10,388 bases of DNA from NCBI GenBank assembly GCA_938002705.1, contig CALLAG010000164.1, positions 1-10,388 of the forward strand, given 5' to 3'. The number at the start of each line of letters is the position of its first letter. Position 1 is the stretch's first letter. Position numbers and translations under genes: made by a program. Shown piece by piece: positions 1-8,033 of the stretch. Origin of the DNA: an uncultured Saprospiraceae bacterium. GTDB taxonomy: Bacteria > Bacteroidota > Bacteroidia > Chitinophagales > Saprospiraceae. Under the pieces are notes generated by a model. The model searched no databases. It had not been told where the DNA came from and was given only the letters and a program-made list of their open reading frames with translations.

Positions 1-2988
1 CGATACCTTATACAAAACTTCGTAATTATCATACGGTGTATTCACCGTCAGTTCTAATTTATCTCCAGGCTCGTAAGTACTCTCAAGATCAGACACCCAA
101 AAATTATGGACTGAAATAGCTTTAGAATTCTCATCTGATAATGCTGTAAACTTTACTATACTATCACTATTACCATATTCGTCAGTAGCACTGATGACAA
201 CTTTATATAAGCCAGGCTTAAGATTAGTTAGTTGATTCAACTTACCTCCAGAATTTATATCTGCTGAGATCAGATTATCTTTTACTTTTAGTAGACTATA
301 GTCTTGTGGGGGTGCTGCATCTAACGGAAATCTACTTAGTAGTTCAGCACTATCAATTGAGGGTCTATCTATGTCCCTCCAATAAGATTTTCTATTAATC
401 CTATCAGGATATTCTACACTATAGACATCCACTTTTATATCCGCTTCTAATTCTTCAGATTCTACATTAAGCACAGATACGCTTATATCTTTGAGATCAC
501 TTATGAATGACCTATCAGGTATGTCCGCTTTTATTGTAAATGGGCTATTGGATAAGCTTATAGACTTAGATACTTGTGTAGATTCGCCAGTGATATCTGT
601 GATGTCACAATTCACTTTATAGATATATCTCAGGTAGTTATCCTCCTTCTGCTCATAAGTAGGAAATTTAATTTGAAATTCTCCATCCTTATCAGTTATC
701 GTCTCTCCAGAGCTTATTAGTTCTGCAGATTGGTTAACTGTAGGCATACGTCTATAGTAACTATATTTATAATAATCGTATGCTGATGTTTTCGATATTC
801 TATAAGACACCTTAGCACCCTCATTACTGGCACCAGAAAATGATTTCAAGATACCTTTTACATCTATACTATCCCCTAAGATGTAAGGCTGATCGAGAGG
901 CTTAAATTCTGCAAATACTTTTGGTCTTTTGTATTCTTCGACTTTGATATTGAGATACCCTTTATTCTCTACCATCAGCGAGAAGTTACCCGTCAGTACA
1001 TCATCTGGCAATGATATAGCTCCTGAGAATGTACCGTAATCATTGACCTTATATGGTTGCTCTGCTACTACTTGATAGTTAGCGTCACGTAAGAAAACAG
1101 TTCCAGTATCACCTTGTACTATAGAAGGCATCTTAGACTTACCATCTTTGCTTATAGATAGTCCTTTGTAATAGATCATCTGCCCTGGTCTATATATCGC
1201 TCTATCTGTGAATAAGCTTACAAGTTGTTGAGTAGTATTCCTATAGTTCTTATTGTGGTAATGTCTAAAATTAAGATCCAGTATATCATTAGCTTTTTTG
1301 AAAACAAAAGAGAAATTTCTTTCTTGTCCTTTATATATAAATTTGCCATTCTTATCACTAATTATAGTTTCTATAAGTTGGCTCTCTTCTACCCTGCTCC
1401 TCTTATTATAGACATGCTTATAGACCTCTACAGTTACTCCCGATATCGGCTTACCAGAAGACCTATCCATGACATAACCATATGATGAATCTACTGCATC
1501 GGTATACGTATAGCTTATATTAGAAATATCGAAAGTGGCAATAGATACAATCTTATTATCTCCAAATTCCATATCCTTATTATTACTAATCATCAGTGCA
1601 TAAGTACCGAATCCCAACCCTCTAACTGGCAACTCTGTACTGTGCTGATTGTAATCATCAGAGCCTGGCAATTCTACCTGCCAATCGTCTATTGAATTCA
1701 TAGATCTTAATAACATGATTCTATCCTCGTCCCTTCTTGACTTCTTTAGCTTTTCTTTCTGTACCTCTGATAATTTGATTAACCTTAATTGTGCATTTGC
1801 AATATTTCGATAATCGACCATGACTAAGAAGTCTTTCTCAGGCACATTAACTCTCTCAGCACTTACACTAAGGGATTTGTGATTAAGCTCATTTTGTAGT
1901 CCTTGTATAAGCGGAAGATACTTCCCATCGGGGTAACTCTTCTTAGCATTCTGTATATATGTGTATGCCGTTCCATAGGCCTTCTCATACTGCGAGTCAT
2001 AAGCATTATTATACCGCTGACCCAGAGACATGTAGTGCTTTATTAATTTAATATAAGCATACTGACCTGCAGAACCTTTCTCTTTCTTAGCTGTAATCTC
2101 ATTAAGATAGCTCAGGTAATATTGTTCCTTATCCTTAACCTCAGAGAAGTTCTTAAGATACTCTATTCTCTTTATGTCAATAAGCATACGGGTATCTTCA
2201 TCAAGTGCTTCAATAGATAATGCTTCTTTAAAAAGCTCCAAGGATATATAATTGTGATTACTCGTATCTGCTGTTACTATAGGTAAGTCTATGAAATCTA
2301 ATAATGGGCTAAACAAGCCTGAATCTGTCATCTTATAAGCCTGAGTCGGAAGACTTACAAACGCCTGGCTATTGCTAAAATGCTTAATAGATCTAAAAAG
2401 AACAAACTGCCTCACCGTCTTAGCTTCGAGAAGTATGGACTGGGCATTCTGTGAAGGCTGTAGGATTATATTATAATCATTAATCTCAACGTCACTCTTA
2501 TACTCTAATGACGTCCTGTACCATGCCAGTGACTTATTCTGTATCTGTTCTAATGACATTTTTGATAAAGCAGATTCGCCTTGTTCTTCTTGCCTGACTT
2601 CTGTTCTATTACCGAAGCGATACATATTATTGATCGCATATCCATGATAGAGTTCTCCCAAGATAGAAGCCATAATAGCTTTACCCGATTCAGAACTTAA
2701 TTCTGTTCTCTCCGTCTCTAACTGTTCTATATAACTTGCAGGATCATAATCTTCAAATGCTCCTTTTAACTTATAAGTATAAATGATAGACTTAATAAGT
2801 TGGTCATCTCGCTTTTCTGATTTTGCCTTAGCATATATTTTTTCTACTATTTCGTAAGCTGACTTTGGTAGATTCTTATTTTCATATGCTGTGACTTCCT
2901 TCCATAAAGCGGCATACGTTTCGTCAGTATTATTATAAGAAGTAGCGCCTAACATGAGAGTGATTATTATGAAAATTAATTTGTGCAT
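1..2988 (-). CDS. Alpha-2-macroglobulin-like MG2-domain exported protein (N-terminal part; C-terminus beyond the window)
   Basis: The frame is open from an ATG at 2988 through 996 codons to the left edge, so the C-terminus is missing. The N-terminus (MHKLIFIIITLMLGATS) is a signal peptide. Residues of about 20-480 are charged and look mostly helical. A carboxypeptidase-regulatory-like beta segment lies near residues 503-524 (GYVMDRSSGKPISGVTVEVY). The diagnostic MG2 motif TDRAIYRPGQM is at 594-604, followed by YYKG and, at 683-690, VEEYKRPK, which I know from large Bacteroidota alpha-2-macroglobulin-like proteins. These families fold as strings of macroglobulin domains and are thought to trap proteases in the envelope, but this Bacteroidota branch is poorly characterised. 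Full members are usually about 1,800-2,000 residues, so roughly half is visible. The thioester/bait region cannot be judged. The gene lies 133 bases after the CRTAC1-like gene on the same strand and may have its own promoter. The family call is firm; the role is inferred. Confidence 0.88.
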   Translation of the reverse strand, partial: MHKLIFIIITLMLGATSYNNTDETYAALWKEVTAYENKNLPKSAYEIVEKIYAKAKSEKRDDQLIKSIIYTYKLKGAFEDYDPASYIEQLETERTELSSESGKAIMASILGELYHGYAINNMYRFGNRTEVRQEEQGESALSKMSLEQIQNKSLAWYRTSLEYKSDVEINDYNIILQPSQNAQSILLEAKTVRQFVLFRSIKHFSNSQAFVSLPTQAYKMTDSGLFSPLLDFIDLPIVTADTSNHNYISLELFKEALSIEALDEDTRMLIDIKRIEYLKNFSEVKDKEQYYLSYLNEITAKKEKGSAGQYAYIKLIKHYMSLGQRYNNAYDSQYEKAYGTAYTYIQNAKKSYPDGKYLPLIQGLQNELNHKSLSVSAERVNVPEKDFLVMVDYRNIANAQLRLIKLSEVQKEKLKKSRRDEDRIMLLRSMNSIDDWQVELPGSDDYNQHSTELPVRGLGFGTYALMISNNKDMEFGDNKIVSIATFDISNISYTYTDAVDSSYGYVMDRSSGKPISGVTVEVYKHVYNKRSRVEESQLIETIISDKNGKFIYKGQERNFSFVFKKANDILDLNFRHYHNKNYRNTTQQLVSLFTDRAIYRPGQMIYYKGLSISKDGKSKMPSIVQGDTGTVFLRDANYQVVAEQPYKVNDYGTFSGAISLPDDVLTGNFSLMVENKGYLNIKVEEYKRPKVFAEFKPLDQPYILGDSIDVKGILKSFSGASNEGAKVSYRISKTSAYDYYKYSYYRRMPTVNQSAELISSGETITDKDGEFQIKFPTYEQKEDNYLRYIYKVNCDITDITGESTQVSKSISLSNSPFTIKADIPDRSFISDLKDISVSVLNVESEELEADIKVDVYSVEYPDRINRKSYWRDIDRPSIDSAELLSRFPLDAAPPQDYSLLKVKDNLISADINSGGKLNQLTNLKPGLYKVVISATDEYGNSDSIVKFTALSDENSKAISVHNFWVSDLESTYEPGDKLELTVNTPYDNYEVLYKVS

Positions 2989-3052
2989 AGCTTAGATTAT
3001 CAAATGAGAAATACAAGGCCTCGAAAGTAAGACGCAGTATCTATAGTGAATA

Positions 3053-3075
3053 CATATTAATATGAAAATTAATTT
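3053..3075. repeat. Two adjacent palindromes in the intergenic gap
   Basis: CATATTAATATG (3053-3064) is a perfect 12-bp palindrome, and AAATTAATTT (3066-3075) is a perfect 10-bp palindrome one base away. They lie in the 133-base gap between the CRTAC1-like stop and the alpha-2-macroglobulin-like start, 65-88 bases before that start. They could be an operator or weak hairpins, but AT-rich DNA produces such palindromes by chance. The sequence is certain; the function is unknown. Confidence 0.35.
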
Positions 3076-3107
3076 CTTAAGGAATGCTTAAATGCCCTAA
3101 TCTAAAT

Positions 3108-3115
3108 CAAACGTA
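3108..3115 (-). promoter_or_regulatory. Possible -7 box (TACGTTTG) for the alpha-2-macroglobulin-like gene
   Basis: On the minus strand TACGTTTG matches the Bacteroidota -7 consensus TAnnTTTG exactly. It starts seven bases after the stop codon of the upstream gene and would give a leader of about 115 bases. I see no good TTG-type -33 element at the expected distance, so a chance match is quite possible. Confidence 0.22.
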
Positions 3116-3121
3116 CATCTA

Positions 3122-5344
3122 CTAATGATGATGATGTGCATGCATCTTATCTAATTTGAAATCAACTGGATTTCTTTCCTTTTTTTCTACTTCCTTCTTT
3201 CCCTCCGTAATGATATAATAGGAGTTTACATCTAAATTTGAAATCGTCTGCAATTGACTGTTATTTAATGGCCAGACTATTTCGATTTTATCAATCTTTG
3301 TAGCTTGGCCTACACCGACTACAGTCTCCAGTGAATTACTCCCAAAACTGGCGCCAGAACCTATAATTCTATACAATACTCTTTCCTTACCATCATCAGT
3401 AATAGTAAGTTTCATCTTAGCTCCTATGGCAAGTTTATTACTGTTAGTTCCTATGAGCTTAATTGTTACACTGTTATTATCACTGCCAGGATTATGAAAG
3501 AATGCATTCTGAAAGTTATCCCCCTCGTAAGCACCTCCCATCACTGCATATACATCTACATTACCATCTCTATCAATATCTGTCATGCTCACTCCATGGC
3601 CTTTCTGTATGTGAGCCATACCTGAAGCATAGCTTACATCAGTCAATGATCTGCCGCTCTCATTTAAGAAAACTTTATTAGGTACTATAGAAAAAAACGA
3701 AGGATCACCTGTTCCTAAGTAAATATCAAGCCAACCATCATTATCTAGGTCTCCATAGTTGCAGCCCATGGTGTACATCGCTTCATTCATCCCTACTTGG
3801 TTATGGACTTCAGTAAATGTCTCATTTCCATTATTTATATATAACATCGTTTCTCCTCCTGTAGGGACGCCCTTGATATTTAATGCAAAATCTGCTGCGG
3901 GATTATCAATACTACTCTGATATGAAGAGACAAGTATATCCAGCAAGCCATCGTTATTAAAGTCAAACATCATTGTGGGAAAAGATATAACAGGATTAGT
4001 AACTCCGATACGCTCGCCTGCTTCTGCAAATTGTGGAATACCTTGAGCATTTAATCCTTGATTGAGGTACAAGAGATTTTTGCTTTTAAGACTGGATACA
4101 TAGATATCAGGTTCTCCATCATTATTAATATCTCCAACACTTATTGCTTTAAAAAAGCCACGATGAGTTAAACCTGCTTCAGAGCCCACATCTACAAACC
4201 GTTCTCCATTATTATTCATCCATAATTGTGTAGGATAATCTCCCCCCTTCATTGATTCGTTGAATACGAGCAAGTCTAACCATCCATCCTTATCTATATC
4301 TATCCATTCACAAGCTTGCGTCGGAGAATGTTTTGTCAAGCCTACGTCTAAAGTTACGTCTTCGAAGCCTTTTCCAGTATTCTTGAGTAAGGTATTAGGG
4401 ATGGCTCCTTTAGCCATCATCCATGCTCCACGCATGATGTAGATATCTATCAATCCATCATTATTATAATCTGTTTGCTTCACATTTAATCCACCAGTAT
4501 GTCCATCTAAGCCTTTCTGAGTTGTCATATCTGTAAAACTTCCAGCGCCATCATTTTCATAATAGATTACATTATCTGTAAAACCCCATGAAGTACAGAA
4601 GATATCTAAATCACCATCATTATCAAAATCTTCAATAATGACACCTCCACTTAGTAGATCATGACCGATACCCATCTCTGATGCGATATTATCAAATCGT
4701 GCTATTCTATCTTTATTCTTTTCAAAGTATTCTGCTGGAAGTAAAAAAGGTGGCGGTACTTTATCTGGGTACTGACCCAATGTCATATAAGCTAGGTTCA
4801 ATATCCAAATGGCTTCTGCATTTCTTGGATTTGCGGCAAGCATCTCTTTTAAGATAGCTATCGCTTTTCCCGAGCCTTGGGTTAATGTATGTATTCCATC
4901 TTCTTGTATAGGTACAATGCATGACTCATGATTATGCTTCTGTATACAGTTCTCTTGCTCACCCAGTCTGATATGGGCTATGGCAAGCATTCGATTCATC
5001 GCTAAAATTGCCTTTGCCTTATTATCAATATTTGTCTGCTCTGTCTCTTTGATGACGGATTCCATCATTGCTATAGCAGGCTTAGTCTCGCCACTATTAA
5101 GCATCTCTGTAGAATACTTTATCAACTTATTAAGCTTAGGAATGCCTGTCAAAGTTTTAGATTCTTCCAAGTACTCCGCAGCTCTTTCGGCATTAAGAGA
5201 GTAGCTGATACTCAATGGATCTAACTTACTTTGTGCTTCTATAACGAGAGATTTAGTATCCTTCTTCTCTACTATCACCGGCTTATCATCACTGGCACAG
5301 GCTCCAAAAATTAGGATTAAAAGAAAAGCGTAGACAAACTTCAT
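3122..5344 (-). CDS. CRTAC1-family FG-GAP/VCBS repeat lipoprotein with ASPIC/UnbV domain
   Basis: This 740-residue protein starts with a lipoprotein signal (hydrophobic core, then IFGAC with Cys16). The residues after the cysteine (ASDDK) resemble the acidic export signals that send Bacteroidota lipoproteins to the cell surface, so surface exposure is likely but inferred. Residues of about 20-200 look helical and TPR-like. Seven calcium-loop motifs of the DxDxDGxxD type follow, at about residues 239, 291, 347, 404, 460, 530 and 589 (for example DFDNDGDLDIF, DIDKDGWLDLL, DLDNDGWLDIY), the pattern of an FG-GAP/VCBS beta-propeller. An ASPIC/UnbV domain occupies about 620-710 (KLAIGAKMKL, SGASFGSNS, VGVGQATKIDKIEIVWP). 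The protein ends in HAHHHH. Bacterial CRTAC1 relatives have no settled function; calcium binding and adhesion or glycan binding are plausible. The gene starts 45 bases after the FAD oxidoreductase stop, so the two may be co-transcribed. Confidence 0.92.
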   Translation of the reverse strand: MKFVYAFLLILIFGACASDDKPVIVEKKDTKSLVIEAQSKLDPLSISYSLNAERAAEYLEESKTLTGIPKLNKLIKYSTEMLNSGETKPAIAMMESVIKETEQTNIDNKAKAILAMNRMLAIAHIRLGEQENCIQKHNHESCIVPIQEDGIHTLTQGSGKAIAILKEMLAANPRNAEAIWILNLAYMTLGQYPDKVPPPFLLPAEYFEKNKDRIARFDNIASEMGIGHDLLSGGVIIEDFDNDGDLDIFCTSWGFTDNVIYYENDGAGSFTDMTTQKGLDGHTGGLNVKQTDYNNDGLIDIYIMRGAWMMAKGAIPNTLLKNTGKGFEDVTLDVGLTKHSPTQACEWIDIDKDGWLDLLVFNESMKGGDYPTQLWMNNNGERFVDVGSEAGLTHRGFFKAISVGDINNDGEPDIYVSSLKSKNLLYLNQGLNAQGIPQFAEAGERIGVTNPVISFPTMMFDFNNDGLLDILVSSYQSSIDNPAADFALNIKGVPTGGETMLYINNGNETFTEVHNQVGMNEAMYTMGCNYGDLDNDGWLDIYLGTGDPSFFSIVPNKVFLNESGRSLTDVSYASGMAHIQKGHGVSMTDIDRDGNVDVYAVMGGAYEGDNFQNAFFHNPGSDNNSVTIKLIGTNSNKLAIGAKMKLTITDDGKERVLYRIIGSGASFGSNSLETVVGVGQATKIDKIEIVWPLNNSQLQTISNLDVNSYYIITEGKKEVEKKERNPVDFKLDKMHAHHHH

Positions 5345-5389
5345 TTTGATATTTATTTATAATTTTTTCTATAAAATTCTCTAAGGTAT

Positions 5390-6445
5390 TTATTTGAACC
5401 GATTAAGTGCCACCTCACTGTGGAGCGGCATACCAGTAATCAGATGCTGAATAAGATGCTCCGCAAAATACGGAATCAATGATGTCCCCTTGGTACCCAT
5501 TCCATTAAACATATACAGCAGATTAGAAATAGGAGAAGGACCTATAAGTGGCTTGCGGCCTTTGACAGCAGGTCTTACGCCTGCCTTATGATTAGTAACA
5601 GTATAGTTGACTTTGAGGAGCTTCTTTAATTTATCATTCCATTCAGCAGCAAATGCCGCAGTAGGACTATCATCCTCAAAGTCCCACTGATAAGTACCGC
5701 CTGTCCATATATTCTTCTCATCCATGGGAGCTATAAATATCTCATCTCGGAGAATTTGATTCGGGGCTGGCCCATCAAAATTGATCGTAAACGCTTGTCC
5801 TTTGGCTAACTGAAAAGGGAGATCTGGAAACAATGGATTCTCCATGCCTTTGTAGCCTTCGCAGAATATGATGTAATCATAGGCTTCATTAGCATATACG
5901 ACATTATTATCAGTAACAGTCAGTGCACTTGCGTCAAAGCTACCTTCTATATATAAATTCTGATCTATAAGATAGGCCTTATAATCTGTAACTAACTGTG
6001 AGATATCTACCTGTATAGACTGTGTGATCTCTCCATAATAACTTGCTTGCTGAACTATGCCTTTATACTCGTTATCGTTAGGGGTCTCTACTACGTAATC
6101 GCTATATCCTGGCTTACCGACAGATGAGAACCATTTGTTCTCTTGTGCAGGTGTATGCATAGCTCTCAGGATATTTGCTTCTCTTACATAATTATGATTC
6201 AGCTTTTCTGATAGCTCCCTATAGGTACTCTTCGCTACTGGTAGTAGGTCATCTATCATCCAACTCTTCACATAATTTCTGCCCGTTATAGGATTAATAA
6301 GACCTGCCGCCGCATGTGTAGCCGCATACTTATGACCATTATCCAATACCTTATGAGAGATATTCTTTTCAGATAATTTGTAGGACAATATCGTTCCTGC
6401 AATACCTTGACCTATTATGAGTACGTGACTTTCTTTGTTGAGCAT
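5390..6445 (-). CDS. DAO-type FAD-dependent oxidoreductase
   Basis: This 351-residue protein opens with an FAD-binding Rossmann fold. VLIIGQGIAG carries GxGxxG at residues 12-17, and the acidic residue closing the second strand is D35 (VLDNG). AAGLINPITGR (about 46-56) fits the flavin-contact region of the D-amino-acid oxidase/glycine oxidase/MnmC-C superfamily. Near the C-terminus GVRPAVKGRKPLIGP and LYMFNGMGTKGTSLIP form the second FAD segment typical of this superfamily. No signal peptide is visible, so it is probably cytosolic and oxidises a C-N bond in an amine or amino acid. The substrate cannot be read from sequence, and the protein is too short to include an MnmC methyltransferase domain. 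The ATG at 6445 is the first in its frame. The start lies 14 bases after the stop of a 34-codon relic, and the CRTAC1-like gene follows 45 bases downstream. Confidence 0.85.
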   Translation of the reverse strand: MLNKESHVLIIGQGIAGTILSYKLSEKNISHKVLDNGHKYAATHAAAGLINPITGRNYVKSWMIDDLLPVAKSTYRELSEKLNHNYVREANILRAMHTPAQENKWFSSVGKPGYSDYVVETPNDNEYKGIVQQASYYGEITQSIQVDISQLVTDYKAYLIDQNLYIEGSFDASALTVTDNNVVYANEAYDYIIFCEGYKGMENPLFPDLPFQLAKGQAFTINFDGPAPNQILRDEIFIAPMDEKNIWTGGTYQWDFEDDSPTAAFAAEWNDKLKKLLKVNYTVTNHKAGVRPAVKGRKPLIGPSPISNLLYMFNGMGTKGTSLIPYFAEHLIQHLITGMPLHSEVALNRFK

Positions 6446-6459
6446 GGGTGAGGTGTGGG

Positions 6460-6564
6460 TTAGTCTACGACTTTTAAAAGGGTCAAGGATTCTAAGGTTA
6501 ATCCTCCTATTTGCCCATAAGAGATCTGACTAATTACAAGAAAATCAAACAGGAAGTATTTCAT
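6460..6564 (-). pseudogene. 34-codon relic of a peptidoglycan-binding exported protein (signal peptide joined to C-terminal tail)
   Basis: An ATG at 6564 opens 34 codons ending in TAA at 6460. Residues 1-17 (MKYFLFDFLVISQISYG) match residues 1-17 of the neighbouring exported protein (MKYFLFIFLVISQVSCG) at 14 positions. Residues 18-34 (QIGGLTLESLTLLKVVD) align without gaps to that protein's last 17 residues (PMGQLDLETLALLGVEH) at 8 positions, ending at the same stop position. About 198 codons between are absent and the frame is kept. Within the first 17 codons seven differ only synonymously and three change the residue, so the copy seems to have been under selection before decaying. The present copy has Asp7 inside the hydrophobic core and Tyr in place of the lipobox Cys16. 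The gene for the FAD oxidoreductase starts 14 bases later. It is most likely a decayed tandem paralogue; an expressed micropeptide or leader is possible. Confidence 0.65.
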
Positions 6565-6641
6565 AAGTATCATTTATACAAAATTCTAAAACAATATAAA
6601 TACATAACTATTGTCTATCAATAAATAGAAAACAAAACAAA

Positions 6642-7340
6642 TCAATGCTCCACACCTAATAGGGCCAATGTCTCTAAATCCAATTGTCCCATAGGTAAGT
6701 TGTTATCCTTTTGAAATTTTATTAATGCAGCTTTAGTTTCAGGCATAAAACCTTCTATATGATTGATATTACCACCTATGGAGTAGCCACGTTCTATGAG
6801 TGCTGAATAAACATCTCTGTATAACTTTTTAGAAATTTGAACATCACATACGACCTGTTTCCATTCTGTGTATCCTCCCCTAGAAATGAGTACCTCATAT
6901 TCGATTTCTTTATTTATAAATTCTTTATTCAATGTTGTATCAACTACTGTATAGTAGTCATAGAACTCCCCCTTGTTTTCTACAAGACACCACACCAAGC
7001 AATCATCAGGATTATTACTTAGACAGTTTTTATCTGTTTTTTTCTTTACCCATTTTGACGAAGCCTCCTTGACGATGATCCTTTTAGGCTCTACATTGGG
7101 ATCATTATACTTATCCCCTGTGTACTCTATTATAGGTGTAGAGTGAGATTCATATTGATCTGGTATCATACATCTACTATAACATCCAGGTCCAGGAGGC
7201 ATACCTGCTTGACGCTGTTGAGTGATACCCCTTGATCTGTTTAATCTATTATAGGAAGGAGAACCTATATAAGATGGAGAATTTAATGTACCACAAGAAA
7301 CTTGGCTGATCACAAGAAAAATGAATAGGAAGTATTTCAT
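6642..7340 (-). CDS. Exported, probably lipid-anchored, peptidoglycan-binding-domain protein
   Basis: The 232-residue product begins MKYFLFIFLVISQVSCGT, a hydrophobic export signal with a candidate lipobox cysteine at 16; QVSC is not an ideal lipobox. Six further cysteines occur as pairs or clusters (GPGCYSRCMIPDQYE, NCLSNNPDDCLVWCLVE, VVCDV), suggesting disulfides in the periplasm. The last ~49 residues form a PG_binding_1-like domain (EGFMPETKAALIKFQ, then PMGQLDLETLALLG). I recall similar CYxxC...PDQYE/CLVWC proteins in Bacteroidota envelopes but cannot verify this. The frame is open further upstream to 7529, but that extension lies inside the nuclease gene. I chose the ATG at 7340 because it places the signal peptide at the N-terminus and the relic copy at 6564 conserves exactly this start and the bases before it. 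An in-frame ATG 12 codons upstream (7376) is a less likely start. The gap to the nuclease stop is 46 bases, so it is probably the last gene of the etf transcript. Confidence 0.8.
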   Translation of the reverse strand: MKYFLFIFLVISQVSCGTLNSPSYIGSPSYNRLNRSRGITQQRQAGMPPGPGCYSRCMIPDQYESHSTPIIEYTGDKYNDPNVEPKRIIVKEASSKWVKKKTDKNCLSNNPDDCLVWCLVENKGEFYDYYTVVDTTLNKEFINKEIEYEVLISRGGYTEWKQVVCDVQISKKLYRDVYSALIERGYSIGGNINHIEGFMPETKAALIKFQKDNNLPMGQLDLETLALLGVEH

Positions 7341-7386
7341 AAGTGTCGAATTAGAGAGATCAAAATACGACATTATTAAAAGAAGC

Positions 7387-7980
7387 TTAGTCTTCGCTGG
7401 TCTTTCTCTTATTAATTTCGTCACGGATCTTAGCCGCTTTCTCGTAGTCTTCGTTCTCGAGTACGTCTTCAAGCATTTGGTTAAGTGCCTTGACCGAATA
7501 CTGGTCAAAAGAATCAGGTCTTGCCTCATCTGTGATGATAGACTTAGCAGATTTCTTCATCGTATCATCATCTTCAAGAACGACGCCGGCTTGCTCCATA
7601 ATAAAGTCAAATGTGTACAAAGGACTCTTAAATCGAACTGACATCGCTATGGCATCCGAAGTCCTGGAGTCTATGATAAATTCCTGACCATCTCGCTCAC
7701 ATACGAGTTGTGCATAGAATATACCATCTAAGAGATTATTGATGACTACCTCTTTGAGGTTAATGTCGAATGTATCTAATGTATTCTTGAACAGATCATG
7801 TGTCAATGGTCTATTAGGTGTCATACGCTCCATAGCTACAGCTATAGCTTGTGCTTCGAAACCCCCGATGACTATTGGTAGTCTTCTATTACCTACTATT
7901 TCTCCTAACACAACGGCATAATTATGCGATTGCGTCACACTGTGTGATAAGGCTACAATCTCTAATCCAATTTTCTTCAT
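7387..7980 (-). CDS. Bifunctional nuclease family protein (DUF151) with C-terminal UVR motif
   Basis: The 197-residue product has an N-terminal DUF151/BFN domain (about residues 1-135). Recognisable stretches are LPIVIGGFEAQAIA, NRPLTHDLFKNTL and IDSRTSDAIAMSVRFKSPLY, the last being the most conserved block of the family. A linker with acidic patches follows, then a UvrB/UvrC-type UVR helix pair at about 161-195 (LNQMLEDVLENEDYEKAAKIRDEI). The plant founding member was reported to have DNase and RNase activity; for bacterial members activity is mostly inferred and the physiological role is unclear. The UVR motif suggests a protein-protein contact. The protein is probably cytosolic, as no signal is present. 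It starts 53 bases after etfA on the same strand, and I recall etfB-etfA-BFN as a common order in Bacteroidota, which supports co-transcription. Confidence 0.92.
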   Translation of the reverse strand: MKKIGLEIVALSHSVTQSHNYAVVLGEIVGNRRLPIVIGGFEAQAIAVAMERMTPNRPLTHDLFKNTLDTFDINLKEVVINNLLDGIFYAQLVCERDGQEFIIDSRTSDAIAMSVRFKSPLYTFDFIMEQAGVVLEDDDTMKKSAKSIITDEARPDSFDQYSVKALNQMLEDVLENEDYEKAAKIRDEINKRKTSED

Positions 7981-8033
7981 CTCTTAAAGGTAATGCTCTA
8001 TTATTGATTCATATCATAAGTCAGTGACAAATG

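Noticed and set aside
1225..1485. Plus-strand open frame of 86 codons
   Set aside because: It lies entirely antisense to the continuous alpha-2-macroglobulin-like coding frame, which carries the MG2 motif here. It has no recognisable domain.
6592..6621. Promoter upstream of the relic (TATATTGT with a TTG about 20 bases before it)
   Set aside because: The -7 match has two mismatches at the conserved TTTG end, and the region is too AT-rich for this to mean much.
6605..6625. Rho-independent terminator after the peptidoglycan-binding protein gene (TATTG-TCTAT-CAATA hairpin)
   Set aside because: The stem is only five mostly A-T pairs and no proper U-tract follows in the minus direction.
7341..7529. 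N-terminal extension of the peptidoglycan-binding protein by 63 codons
   Set aside because: It overlaps the well-supported nuclease gene in another frame, is an arginine/lysine-rich shadow, and would bury a clear signal peptide inside the protein.
7321..7921. Several plus-strand open frames opposite the nuclease gene and the start of the exported protein gene
   Set aside because: These are antisense shadows of a conserved DUF151/UVR protein, with no family features of their own.
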